Shown here piece by piece: positions 37,102-48,155 of a stretch of DNA of 64,000 bases. Below the pieces are notes generated by a model that worked only from the letters and a program-made list of their open reading frames with translations, had not been told where the DNA came from and searched no databases. The position numbers were made by a program, and so were the translations under genes. Origin of the DNA: Thecamonas trahens ATCC 50062 (Eukaryota > Apusozoa > Apusomonadida > Apusomonadidae); the NCBI RefSeq assembly GCF_000142905.1, contig NW_013657666.1:194992-258991 (forward strand). The letters are read 5' to 3'. The first letter of the stretch is position 1, and the number at the start of each line of letters is the position of its first letter.

Positions 37102-38196
37102 TCACTTGGAAATCCAGACGACCGGAACCTCAGCGTGGGTTACCACGTGCTGCGAGACCGAGCCGAGGGCAAACATGCCATCTGCCGTCGAGTCGCGGCA
37201 TCCGAGAGCAAGCACGTCGATGCCTTCGGCGTCAGCGACGGCACAGATTTGCGACCCCGGGTGCCCGACCTGGAATTCTGTCCGAGCGGTGATGCCGTAG
37301 TCGGCGAGCACGGCCGGTAGCGAATTGAACAAGGCTTTGGCCGGGCGCTTTTCGTACTGGTCGTCCGAGACACCGACAGCTTCCTCGACCGAGAGGACCG
37401 AGAGGAGAATGAGGGTGTCGTCAGGTCGGATGATTGGAACGAGCGAGGCGACTGCGCGGAGCGAGGACGGGAAGCCCTCCGGCCGCATGTCCATGGCCAC
37501 CATCCACTTGGCTGGCCCGTCGTTGCAGGCGACGTCGTACGGCAGCGGCGCCTTGGCGATCATGGTGGGGAGCGGCGCCAACTTGGCGAGGGAGGCCGAG
37601 ACCGAGCCGAGGAGCCACGATGAGATTCCGGACCGGCCGCGCGAGCCGAGCACCAGCAGATCGATGGGATCGTGGACAAAGCCGGGACGGACGCATTCGT
37701 CGCCGCCGGGACAGCGGGCAGCGTTGGCGCGGCTCCGCTCGGCGTAGTCGAGCAGAGCATTCTTGGGCTTGGACGAGATGATGACGTCGAGCACAGCGTC
37801 AAAGCCCGAATCGACAGCAGCATCGAGCGCTTCTCCGGCAAAGACCGCGTCATCGGCCTCGTCGCCCGTGAGGTTGGCGGTGGGATAGGGACGGCCGATG
37901 CCCGCCGCGTCCTTGAAGGCCACCAGGAAGTCAGCGTAGTCCTGCTCGTCGGCGAGCGGATGAACGTTGTCATGGGCAAGGCCTGTGGCCTGTAGAGCCT
38001 TGGCAACAAGCCCGTGCTTGTGGTGCAGCACCATGATGAGCGTCAGCCTGTCCGCGTCCTTGCGGAGGACCACCAGCGCCGACGAGAGCGCCGTCCGCGA
38101 GTGGGGCGAGGCGTCGAGGGCGATGGCCACGTGCCGCCCGCCGGTCTCGACCAGCTCCGGATCCCACCTGTACGATGATTGAGTGTTGTCGGCCAT
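37102..38196 (-). CDS. Tandem universal stress protein (two Usp domains)
   Basis: 364 residues. Domain 1 (about residues 20-200) begins RHVAIALDASPHSRTALSSAL and ends LLVLGSRGRSGISSWLLGSVSASL, with the G-x2-G-x9-G-S nucleotide-binding motif. Domain 2 (about 205-364) begins WMVAMDMRPEGFPSSLRAVASL and ends VLALGCRDSTADGMFALGSVSQHVVTHAEVPVVWI, where the first glycines are less regular, so ATP binding there is doubtful. Domain 1 has a long insertion with ERSRANAARCPGGDEC. Usp proteins act in stress responses. It is convergent with INTS2, 29 bases between stops. Confidence 0.9.
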   Translation of the reverse strand: MADNTQSSYRWDPELVETGGRHVAIALDASPHSRTALSSALVVLRKDADRLTLIMVLHHKHGLVAKALQATGLAHDNVHPLADEQDYADFLVAFKDAAGIGRPYPTANLTGDEADDAVFAGEALDAAVDSGFDAVLDVIISSKPKNALLDYAERSRANAARCPGGDECVRPGFVHDPIDLLVLGSRGRSGISSWLLGSVSASLAKLAPLPTMIAKAPLPYDVACNDGPAKWMVAMDMRPEGFPSSLRAVASLVPIIRPDDTLILLSVLSVEEAVGVSDDQYEKRPAKALFNSLPAVLADYGITARTEFQVGHPGSQICAVADAEGIDVLALGCRDSTADGMFALGSVSQHVVTHAEVPVVWISK

Positions 38197-38383
38197 GATG
38201 CGCAAAGGTAGAGGAGTGGGGTATGGTATGGCAGGCGCAAGGGCAGAGGTAAGAGGAGGAACCCCCAGACTCACCGTGTCGCCTGACTGACCCACCACCA
38301 CCAACCCGCGATGAAAGGAACAACGGCATGGGCCACCCAACCAACTGAATGAACCAACCAACATGTCAGACGGGCAGGCCCCA

Positions 38384-38397
38384 CCCCCCCCCCCCCC
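38384..38397 (+). promoter_or_regulatory. C14 tract upstream of the CH-domain gene
   Basis: A C-run about 100 bases before the ATG at 38497, in the divergent region shared with the universal stress protein gene. It is followed by CACACA-rich leader sequence. Confidence 0.4.
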
Positions 38398-38496
38398 ACC
38401 CCACACACACGCCCCTACCCACTCCACTGTCTACCACTCAAGCACACCACACACACCACACTTCACACACTCCTCCCTCCCTCCTCCACACACAGC

Positions 38497-40200
38497 ATGG
38501 CACGGTACCTCAGCATGCGCGAGGAGGCGTTCGTCATCTGGATGAACGATGTCCTTGGTGCCACACACCCCGAGGTCGGCGAGGTGGCCCGGGTCGCCCA
38601 GCTCGCGGACGGCCTCGTTCTTCCAGGCCTGGTGGAGGCTCTGGGCGTGGCCAAAGGCGTCCGGTTTCACCCGCCGCCGCTGGAGCCGCAAGCTGCTGAC
38701 GAGAATCTGACACTGGCCCTGGAGGCGCTCTCGCGGGCGGGGCTCGACCACGGCCTCGACGCGGCTATGCTGGCCGAGGCCGAGACCAAGAGCCTGCTCT
38801 CGCTGCTCTGGCTTGTGGTGGCCAAGTTCCACGTGGGCGCTGGCATGGATGCTGACTTTTCCGCCTCACGGGCCACCGCCATCAAGGCCGTCACCTCGCG
38901 TCTGCTCAAGTGGGTCTCCGCCACCGCCGCACACATGGCCTCGCAGGGCGAGGCACCCGAGAAGGCCTCCAACTTTAGCTCTTGCTTCCAGAACGGCCGC
39001 CTTCTTGCCCTGCTGCTTGAGGCGACTGCCGCCCGCGATCCGGCGCTCGCTGCAGACATCTCACTGCAGCTCTACTCGTCGCCGGCGTCGCCGGACATTG
39101 TCGCCCAGCTCGCTGCAGTCTTTGACCGTGCAGAGGCCGCCCTCTCCATTCCGCAGGTCCTCGCACCGCACCCGACGCTGACTGATCCGGACCCATTTGC
39201 CATCATGACATACGTGGCATACTTTCGCAACCTGTGCGAAGCCTCGGCGTCGAGCCCATCGCCGCCGGCAGCCGCCGCAGCCGCCGCAGCCCGCCACCCG
39301 CCACGCTCGCTTGCCGCCAAGCTCGCAGCCCGCAAGGCCTCGCGGACTATGTCTGGCCGCACTATGTCTGGCGCTTCGATGGGCTCCGCCATCCGAGCCG
39401 CTCGCGAGCGCGACGCGCTCCAGCGCCGCGTTGCTGTCCTCGAGGCCGAGGTTGAGGACGCGCACGCTGCCGCCGCCAAAGCCCGCGCCCTCCTCGAGGC
39501 CTCCGAGGCCAAGGTCGCCGACCTCACCGACGCCCACCAGCACTCGGTACTTGACGACCAATACACAGGCACGTCATCCGCTCAGTCGCCTCGCGGTGCG
39601 GCGAGCAACGATGACTCGGTCTCCGCCATGCAGGACGAGCTGCAGGCCCTCACCGACCGTCTCCTCGCTGAGGCCGCCGCCGAAGCTGACCTGCAGAAGC
39701 AGCTCGCCGCCGCTCGCGAGCACATGACCTCGTCTGAGCGCGAGATGGCCGACCTGGCGTCAGCTAATTCGGAGCTCCGGTCCGCCCTCGAGGCTTCGCA
39801 CCAGCGCCGCGACGCCGTCATGGCCGAGCTCGCCGCTTACCGCAATCGCGCCGAAAAGCACCTCGCATCCAAGGCCACCCTCAAGATGCAGCTCTTCACC
39901 GCAAAGTCACGCCTTGCAAAGGCCGATGAGCAGCTCGCGGCCTCCAAGGCCCTTCTCAAGAAGGCTGAAAAGACTGCTTCAAAGACAACCAAGAAGTACG
40001 AGAAGCTCAAGGACAAGAACGAGAAGCTCTTTGATCGCCTGGGCATGGTCAAGGAGGCGGCAGAAGCCGAGCGCAAAAAGTACCGCCGTGCACAGCTCGC
40101 CCTCTACGTCGAAGACTGCAAGCGCGCAGACTACGTTCTCGCCGATGTCCTCGCCCGCCAGCGCCTTGACGAGCTCGCAGCCTCGGCCGCGTGCAGTTGA
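38497..40200 (+). CDS. Tandem calponin-homology actin-binding protein with coiled-coil tail
   Basis: 567 residues. CH1 (about 8-115) ends in the typical LLSLLWLVVAKFHV helix. CH2 (about 128-250) has AVTSRLLKWVSATAA, NFSSCFQNGRLLALLLEAT and DPFAIMTYVAYF. This CH1-CH2 order is that of actin-binding domains in alpha-actinin, filamin and similar proteins. A Pro/Ala hinge and a TMSGRTMSGASMGS linker lead to a coiled coil from about residue 300 to the end (ERDALQRRVAVLEAEVEDAHA, DELQALTDRLLAEAAAEADLQKQLAAAREH), which probably dimerises it into an actin cross-linker. No spectrin repeats or EF-hands are present, so it is not alpha-actinin itself. Confidence 0.87.
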   Translation: MARYLSMREEAFVIWMNDVLGATHPEVGEVARVAQLADGLVLPGLVEALGVAKGVRFHPPPLEPQAADENLTLALEALSRAGLDHGLDAAMLAEAETKSLLSLLWLVVAKFHVGAGMDADFSASRATAIKAVTSRLLKWVSATAAHMASQGEAPEKASNFSSCFQNGRLLALLLEATAARDPALAADISLQLYSSPASPDIVAQLAAVFDRAEAALSIPQVLAPHPTLTDPDPFAIMTYVAYFRNLCEASASSPSPPAAAAAAAARHPPRSLAAKLAARKASRTMSGRTMSGASMGSAIRAARERDALQRRVAVLEAEVEDAHAAAAKARALLEASEAKVADLTDAHQHSVLDDQYTGTSSAQSPRGAASNDDSVSAMQDELQALTDRLLAEAAAEADLQKQLAAAREHMTSSEREMADLASANSELRSALEASHQRRDAVMAELAAYRNRAEKHLASKATLKMQLFTAKSRLAKADEQLAASKALLKKAEKTASKTTKKYEKLKDKNEKLFDRLGMVKEAAEAERKKYRRAQLALYVEDCKRADYVLADVLARQRLDELAASAACS

Positions 40201-40424
40201 ACTGCGCCTGCCGGCCAGCCATGCGTGTCGCTGCCCGACAAAGACTGTCCGCACTTTCGCCGGCTTTGACCGCGACAACCATCAATAACAGCCCAAGCCG
40301 CCGCACCACCAACGCCCACCCGCACCCCTCCCAACCATCGCCCCTCTCACCCACCGCCTCTCTCACCCTCCCCTTCCACCCACCATCTCATCATACAACC
40401 CCCACCACCCCTGGTCGTCTCGGT
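40201..40424 (+). promoter_or_regulatory. Pyrimidine-rich leader of the giant receptor gene
   Basis: 224 bases between stop and start codons of same-strand genes, dominated by CACC and CCTC-rich sequence. It has no long C-run. The frame of the receptor is open through it, but composition favours the ATG at 40425. Confidence 0.4.
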
Positions 40425-43400
40425 ATGGGTCCTGAGTGCAGGTCCAGACCGGCCAGCCCTGCCATGGGCGCCATGGAACAGGACGAGCCAAACGGCGTCA
40501 CTCCCGCCTGGTGGTCTGGAGACGATACCCAATGCCAGCGGTGGAAGGTGAGTCGACAGACGCACTGTGTGGTAGTGCTCTTTGCGCTGGTCCTGCTCTT
40601 GACAACCATGCCTAGCTGTTGCACCGGCAAGTATGTGGTCTCCTACCACGGTGGGCCGGTGGCCATCGTGGCTGAGGCCGAGCTGCCGATCGTGGTCCCA
40701 CCCACCGTCGCCGGCTCGGTCACCTACGTTGAAGTCCGCGTCCAGTTCATGCACACTCAGCTCGTAGATCTGCAGTCGTGCAGTCTTGTTGCGCCCATCG
40801 GCACATCCGTCGCCTTGCTTATCGGCATCGACCTCCCGCCCCTCCGCTGGGACGTCCACTTTGACGACGGCGCCTCGGTCTTTGTCCTCCAGCAGGCGCA
40901 GGCTGTCTTCCGCGATGGCGTCCGCCGCAAGCCGACGTCGGCGCTCTCGTCGCTCCGCGGCTCGCTTGCTGCTGGTACTTGGCGTCTCAAGTGCGAGGAT
41001 ACTCGAATCTCGGCCTACCACGGCTTCCTCTACAACGCCACACTCATCCTCTCGACCTCGCCCGCCAGCTGCGGCGACGGCGAGTGGTTCTCAGACTCGG
41101 AAGCGTGCGACGACGGCAACACCTCCGATGGTGATGGCTGCTCCTCGACATGCTCGCTTGAGCCGGGCTTTTCGTGCTCCAACCAAGATCCGGCCGCGCC
41201 TACGCTCTGCACGCCGGTCCCTTGTGGCGACGGAACCTGGGTCCCCGACGTCGAAGAGTGTGACGACGGGAACACTATGAGCGGCGACGGTTGCTCGTCA
41301 GCCTGCAAGCTCGAGCACGGGTACGCCTGCAACCACTCTAGTTGCCGCCCGATCGTCTGTGGCGACTCGATCGTGGACGCACCGACCGAGCTGTGCGACG
41401 ACGGCAACGCCGTCGGCGGCGACGGCTGCTCAGCCGCGTGCTCGCTCGAGGCGAGCTACACCTGCGACACACCCGGTGAAGCCTGCAATCCGCTTGTGTG
41501 CGGTAACGGCATTGTCCAGCCACCAGAGACCTGCGACGACGGGAACGTGCTCGGCAACGACGGCTGTGCGAGCGACTGCACCATCCCGCCCACTTGTCTA
41601 GGCGAGGCAACGTTCACCGAGAGCCGCGGCATTGTTCGCTCGCAATATGCTTCCCAGGCCTACACCGCACCGTTGGAGTGCGTGACGTACGTTCGGCCAA
41701 CAGTCGCCGCTCGCGCTTTTGTCGTCTCGATTGTTTGGTTCCGTCTCCGTCCGGGCACCCTCGACCTCATTCGCATCTACGACGTGGCAACCACGCCGTT
41801 TAAGCTCCTCAAGACTGTCACCGCAGACTCGGCAGCAGCTACGCTCGCTCCTGTTGTTGTCGAGGCTTCGTCGTTTGCCATCGAGTTTGTTGCTGCCAAT
41901 GTGCCCGGCGGGTCTGCACCGTCCCTCGACAGTTCGCTGTATTATGGCTTTGTTCTCGAGTACTACGCGCTGCCGCAGCTCCAACCGCCGAGCGGCTTTG
42001 CCATCACACTCGAGCCTGTGTTGCCGCCGCCGGCTGCCCAGCACTTGCGCTCAACCTCGGGCCTTGTCGCCAATGTCAACTTGCTCTGCAACCCAGAGTG
42101 CGTCTTCTACCTTCCGTTCACCAACACTATCTCGCTCTACCTCCACCGGCTGTCGTGGCCGCCGGGGTCAGGCGCGTCGCTTGTTGTCGAGGCGTCCAAT
42201 GGCACCGTTGTGGCGCGCATCGACGCACCTGATGCCAGCACCGCCACGGCGCTGGGCTACTCGGCCGGACGGTCGGTCGAGATTGCCGCCAACTCCAGCT
42301 CGAGTGAATGGGCCATGTTCGTGCGCCACGGTGTGCTCGGCGCTGCCAGCCTCCCGTTCCCGGTCGAGGTGCAAGCGCCAACTGGCTTGACGAGTGCACA
42401 GGTTGTGGTGCGATTTTCATCACCGCCGCCGCCGCCGGGTTGGGAGCTCCCTCATTTTGAGATAGTGTACAGCGCGGACTCGACGTGCTTGCCAGGCGTG
42501 GAGATGGCCGCGGCCAGCAGTGCGAGAGCGCAGATTGTGGTCGGCCCCTCGCCGCAACTCTTCTCATACGCATCTTTGCTCGCACCACTCATGCGCTGTG
42601 TGTGGGGCTTTCCCACCCCGCTGCTCGCTCCGCATGGATATACCCAGCGCCTGGTCGTCGACTATGTGGACTTGCCGGACCCGCAGGATTCGCTCCAGAT
42701 TTCTGCCGATGACGTCGTGAGTGGCGCAGCGAGTGTTCCTCTCGCGGTGGCGCGTATTTCTGCAGCATCTTTGCTCTCCTACGGCTCGCTCCCTGTGGCC
42801 ACGACATCCTCGCTTGAGTTTACCGTCACGACTGGCAAGGCGCTAGTCGAACTGGAAACCTCAGAGTTTTGGCCATCAAACGGGTTCGCGGTCACCTCGT
42901 CGTGGGGCTGCGGCTTACCGCTCTACTCGGCCGGCCACATTAACCGTCCAAGTGCCGCGGCTGGCTACCTCTCGGTCGACGCATCGCATGCTATCTACGC
43001 AGGCTACAGCTACTCGACAGCGCACTGCGCGTGGCGAGTGGATGGCCCCAGCCACGAAGCAGGCCGGGCGCCGGTGCTAATCAACATCATGGCGCTGGCG
43101 CTTTCCGACTCATCGGATGTGATCCTCATTCTCAACGGAACGTCAGACGCCTCATCGCCACAGCTTGGCTCACTTGTCGGTAACGCTGTCCTGCTAGCCG
43201 ACAGCGGCTTTGCAGCGCTCAACGAGTTGCGGTGGGCAGCCGGTCTGGGCAGGCTTTCATCTGCGTCGCTGGCGGCGTCGATGGGCCAGATGTACGTTCC
43301 GTCTGGCCAGTCGTACGTCTCGTTTGTGCCTGGCTCGGGTTCGGCCGACCCGCCCACGCTTCCGCCACTAGTCAATCCGCTCGATGCCGAGGCCGGCACC

Positions 43401-46400
43401 TCTCGCAATGGCTTCCTTGCCTCGTACCAGGCTGGCTCGTGCATTGCAAAAGCAGTTCTTGTCGGCGCCCAGGGCATTGTTGCTGACGGCTCGGGCGCTT
43501 CGCTCGCGCCTGTTATCCTCGATGTTTTTGAGCGCGACGCGCTAGCGGCTGTCTCGCTCGACGCGCTGCACGCGGCCTACGCACCCATGGTTGGTCAGAC
43601 TCAGGCGACGTTGTGCCACTGGCGGCTCTCGCCGCCGACTGTGCCGCAGTTCCGCTACATCACGCTTCGAATTTCCAAGTTGGCGCTTGCAGAAGGTGCA
43701 AGTCTTGCCGTCAAGGTTGGCGGTGAGATCCTCGTCTACTTTGACGCACGGTCGACGCGCTCGCTCTCGGCGCTACAGCTGGCGTCACCGCTGGCAACAT
43801 CTGATGTGGCGCTTCCCGAGCACGATGCGCTCTTTGGCCCTGCTGCACTCTTGCTCCCGGCGTCGTCGGCGCAGCCGCGAGTGGTCTTTGCTGTCGACAA
43901 CTCGACCAAGACTAAGAGCGGCTCAGTGGCACACGTGCTCGAGCTCGTTACCATGGCCTCCGAGCTGGAGCTCGAATGGTCTGTTCCGCGTGGCGCAAAC
44001 TCGCCCTCGCACATGCTCGCCGGCTATCAGGTCGGCTACACTTGCCCGCCTGGTGCGGTGCAGGCGTCGGCCATCTCGACCGGGTGCGCCTTTTGCGAGC
44101 CGGGCATGTACTTGTCGACTTTGTCCGGCGAATGTACCACGTGTGAGACTGGAACGTTCTCGCTCGTCCATGGAGCGCATGCCGAATGCTGGACGTGCCC
44201 GACGGAAATCCTGTCGTTACCGTCGGCGGCGGCCGCAGACGAGCTCCCGGAGCGACTGGTAGTCTCCAACACGACGGTTGCCACCTCTGTTCTTCTGCCA
44301 CTCTGCATGCCGTCGTCGTTCCCTGTGGCGGCCACACCTTCAGCGAGCTCCTCGCTCTCCATGCTTGTGGTCGGCCTCATCGGCATCGGTCTTGGCCTCG
44401 TGTTTATGGTTTTGGTCGGTGCAGCATGCTTCACGGTCTGGCGGCGGCGGTCGGCATCCAAGATTGATCCCGAGTCGATGCTGGTGGGGCGGGTCGGTTA
44501 CGAGATCACCTACGACGAGATCACGTTTGACAAGGCGATTGGCACCGGGTCGTACGGTGAGGTGTGGCGCGGGCTCTGGCGTGGAACCGACGTGGCCATC
44601 AAGCGCATCCACAACCGGGACTTTTCGGCCGAGACGCTGGAAGAGTTCCGGCGCGAGGCCAAGATGATGTGTGATTTGCGACATCCTAACGTAGTGCTCT
44701 TTATGGGCGCGTGCACACAGCTGCCAAACTTGGTCATGGTCACCGAGTACCTCGAGCGCGGCAACCTGTTCAGTATTCTCCACGATGCAGAGGTTGAGCT
44801 CCCGTACGGGCTCCGAGTTCGCATGCTTCTCGGTGCGGCGTCGGGCATCAACTTTCTGCACTCGGCCACACCGCCTATCCTGCACAACGACCTCAAGTCG
44901 CTCAATTTGCTAGTGACAACCGACTGGAACGTCAAGGTCGCCGACTTTGGACTCACCTGTATCAAGGATGATCTGGCCGACGACGCTGACATCGGAACAG
45001 CGTTCTGGACAGCACCCGAAGTGCTCAACGGGTTAGGCTCGTCGACAGCCTCGGATGTGTACTCGTTTGGCATCATCATGTGGGAGGTGCTCACACGCGA
45101 GACGCTCTACGACGGCGTCAACCCGAACGCGGTCATGCTCAAGGTGTCAACAGGCGAGCTGCGGCCGCACGTGGCTGACCTGGCTAATGAGAGCAAGCTG
45201 CGGACGGTGTGGCGGTCGCTCATGGTCTCGGCGTGGCAGCAGGAGCCGGAAAGCCGGCCTACCTTTGGTGCCATTGTGTCGGAACTCAAGGCGCTTGCGG
45301 TCCGGGCGGAGAGCGTGACGGCGACGTCTGCTGAGCACGCGTCGGGCGTGGCGTCCGAAGACGGCCTCCTCTCGGCCAACGGACCGGCGAGCGAGAACGA
45401 GATCGGGGCCATGGACGTCGGCCAGCCTGGGCTTTCGGCGGCGGCGGCCCGCGCGGCAAGGTCTCGTTCATCTTTGCCGACATCAAGGACATGGCGGCTC
45501 TGTGGGACGAGACGCCGGCGGCGGCACGCGACGCGATCGAAATGTTCAACACGCTTGTCGACGAGATGCTCGAGGAGCTCTCTGGGTACCGGGTCGAGAG
45601 CCGCGAGGGCGCGTTTGTGGTCAGCTTTTCGTCATCTGACCAAGCCATGCTCTTTGCCACCTCGCTCATGCTCAAGCTCCACAACGAAGACCGGGTCTGG
45701 CCGCCAGCGCTGCAGATGCTGGACGTGACCATGCCTGGTGCTGGCGGCGGGAGCGACGTGGTCATCATGCGCGGCCTCCGACTCGCCATTGGCATCCACA
45801 CCGGAGTGCCGTCGGCGGAGATTAATCCTGTAACCAACCGCATGGTGTACACGGGGCCCGTGGTGCGCAAGGCAACGCTTGTGGCGGCCATGGCGGTCGG
45901 CGGACAGGTTGTAGTCTCCGAGGCTGCGCTTCGTGACATCAAGGCCTCGCCGTCGTCGCCGCCGTTTGCTGAGCAATCTTTGGGCCTCTGCCTCTTGCCG
46001 GGCTTTGACGAACCGGAGACGGTGACGGCGGTACTGCCACCGCAGCTCGCGGCGCGGCTGACGATGCTCAAAAAGGCGACTGGTCGGAGCTTTGCCACTG
46101 CAACGGACAAGTACGTTTGGCAGTCATTCGGGATGGAGCCCGACCCGCATGTCGACTCGATGGAGGGCCAGTCGACGTGGGAGCGGGTCAAGGACCGCTA
46201 CGTGCTCTCGTCGATGTACCGGGTGCGGTACGAGGACGTCGAGATCGTCGAGCGTTGCGGGATGGGCACCTACGGTGAGCTGTACCGTTGCAGGTACCGC
46301 GGTGAAGAGGTGGCCATGAAGCGGCTGCTGCGCAAGAAGCTACCCGAAGCACTGCTGCTTGACTTCAAGTGCGAAGTCATCATCACAGCACAGCTGAACC

Positions 46401-47440
46401 ACCCCAACATTGTGACGTTCCTTGGCGCGTGCACGTTCCCGTACCTCTGCCTCGTCACCGAGTTCTGCACTCACGGCTCGGTTCACTCCAAGCTGACGGA
46501 TCCGTCGGTGCGGTTTGATTGGCCGCGGCGGGTGAAGATTGCGCACGACATTGCAAAAGGCATGCACTACCTGCACTCACTGGACATGCCGATTATGCAC
46601 CGTGACCTCAAGACGCCCAATGTACTGCTCGACTCGACGTGGACGGCCAAGCTCTGTGACTTTGGCCTTGCGCGCATCAAGTCCTCACACTCGACCATGA
46701 CCAAGTGCGGAACGATTGCCTGGACGGCGCCCGAGGTGCTGACCGGCAAGCGGTACTCGCTCAAAGCCGATGTGTACTCGTTCGGCCTCGTCCTGTGGGA
46801 GTTGGTCACAGCCAAGTTTCCGTACATCGAGCTCAAGGGCACGCCAACTGTCAAGATTGTCAAGATGATTCTCAACGGGCACAGGCCCAATGTCTCGCGC
46901 GAGTGGCCCAAGGGCTACGTGGCGCTCATGAAGCGGTGCTGGTCTGACCAGCCAAAGTCTCGCCCGACCTTCTCCGAGCTTTTGGTCGAGCTTACTGCCA
47001 TGATAGACAACTTTACCGCCGGTCAGTCGTCAGCGGCCTCTGCCACCGCCGCTGCGTTGGCCCCGGCGTCGTCGACATCCATGGTGCCCGTGGCTCCGCG
47101 AGCGTCGCCAACGCCGGGCGCCGGTGCCTCTTCAACAGCGCCTCCTCCTGCAAAGCCGGGCGTTCCCATCACCAAGGAGCCTCAAGAGCGGCCAAAGACA
47201 CCGGTAATGCCTGGCACCCCGCCGCCTTCCAGTCCCCCATTGTCCTCCCCCGTTGGTCCTTTACCTGCGGCGCCTATCTCGGCGCCTGGCCCGTCCAACT
47301 CGCAACAGGGCCACGGCATCAGTTGGAGGGCTTCGACCGCCTCGCTTGGTGCTAGCGGCGCGTCGATCGCCAGCCCGACGAGTCCGGTGAATCGATTGGG
47401 CTCCGAGTCGTCGTCGACCGCAAGGAGCTGGCGGAGTTGA
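40425..47440 (+). CDS. Giant TKL receptor: Cys-rich ectodomain, kinase, cyclase-like domain, second kinase (frame break near 45430-45460)
   Basis: About 2340 residues if one missing base is allowed for. A hydrophobic segment at about residues 47-63 (CVVVLFALVLLLTTMPS) is the likely signal anchor. Residues about 225-390 hold four CGDGxxxxxExCDDGN...GDGCSxxC repeats (DUF4215/Myxococcus type), followed by CUB-like beta-rich ectodomain sequence, then CEPGMYLS / CTTCETGTFS modules. A transmembrane helix (LVVGLIGIGLGLVFMVLVGAA) is near 1310-1335. Kinase 1 (about 1368-1625): GTGSYGEVWRG, VAIKRI, HNDLKSLN (HND, not HRD), DFGL. In the next frame, VSFIFADIKDMAALWDE opens a class III cyclase-like domain. 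Kinase 2 (46240-47010): GMGTYGELYRC, AMKRLL, HRDLKTPN, DFGLA, WTAPEVL. It resembles the tandem-kinase receptors of amoebozoans. Ligand unknown. Confidence 0.82.
45430..45462 (+). other. Apparent one-base deletion joining kinase 1 to the cyclase-like domain
   Basis: The kinase 1 frame runs on as low-quality RARSRSSLPTSR sequence, while the cyclase-like start GKVSFIFADIKD lies in the -1 frame directly opposite. Adding one base in the GCGGCCCGCG region (45443-45452) gives an uninterrupted reading AAAAPRGKVSFIFADIKD. No GT-AG intron fits as well. Confidence 0.6.
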
Positions 47441-47451
47441 GAACTGCAACC

Positions 47452-48039
47452 ATGGCGCCGGCGCTGCCTCCGAGCTCGAGCAAGGACAAGTCCAAGGACA
47501 AGTCCAAGTCCAAGGCCAAGTCCAAGTCGCACAAGCGTAAGCACCGTCACAAGCGGTCGCACCGGTCACGGCACAAGTCAAAGTCCAAGCGCAAGTCAAA
47601 GTCCAAGACAAAGTCAAAGTCAAAGTCGAAGGCCAAGCTGGACGAGTTGATCACCACCGGTGACTCTGCGATTGCCACCGATGATGACTCGCTCTCGTCC
47701 ACGTCGTCATCGTCCGTCTCGTCGCCATCGTCGTCAACATCATCGCTCGACGAGAACGACTCGGGTGAGAGCTCGGACAAGCATGTACGTCAATCACGGT
47801 CAAAGCACAAGTACAAGCGCCGCTCGCACCGCCGCCGTTCGCGGCACCACCACAAGTCGCGCCGTTCGCGGCGGCGGCGACGCTCGACGTCGCCGTCCTC
47901 ACCTCCATCGTCATCCTCGCCATCGTCTTCTTCGTCAGCTGCGCCGGCTATGGCCACGCCCGCTGCTTCCAGTACGTTTGGGGTGGATCAGGTCGCGCCG
48001 CAGCCGCAGCCGCAACCAGAGTCGCAACCAGAGTCGTAG
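47452..48039 (+). CDS. Lys/Ser/Arg-rich ORF, possibly the C-terminal part of the receptor gene
   Basis: 195 residues from the ATG at 47452. Low complexity throughout: KDKSKDKSKSKAKSKSHKRK, a Ser/Asp acidic stretch (DDDSLSSTSSSSVSS), a second RRSHRRRSRHHHKSRRS block and a Gln/Pro tail. The composition resembles SR-type nuclear proteins. The ATG is only 11 bases after the receptor stop on the same strand, and this frame is open upstream to about 47356 (GLRVVVDRKELAELRTAT). It could therefore be the receptor's tail after another -1 break. It ends at a TAG inside a 12-base CAACCAGAGTCG repeat. I cannot decide between a separate gene and a fused tail. Confidence 0.45.
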   Translation: MAPALPPSSSKDKSKDKSKSKAKSKSHKRKHRHKRSHRSRHKSKSKRKSKSKTKSKSKSKAKLDELITTGDSAIATDDDSLSSTSSSSVSSPSSSTSSLDENDSGESSDKHVRQSRSKHKYKRRSHRRRSRHHHKSRRSRRRRRSTSPSSPPSSSSPSSSSSAAPAMATPAASSTFGVDQVAPQPQPQPESQPES

Positions 48040-48060
48040 CCAGAGTCGTAGCCAGAATCG
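48013..48060 (+). repeat. 12-base tandem repeat containing the stop codon
   Basis: Four copies of a CAACCAGAGTCG-like unit. The third and fourth begin TAG instead of CAA, giving in-frame stops at 48037-48039 and 48049-48051. Beyond them the frame stays open for about 20 more codons. Confidence 0.7.
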
Positions 48061-48155
48061 CGTGTGCCTGGTCCGCTGCCGCAGCAGCGCGAGTGGTTGT
48101 AAATGTGGCAACGCCGCACGGACAGCGCAGCGCCTCTCTCCCCAAACCCGACCCC

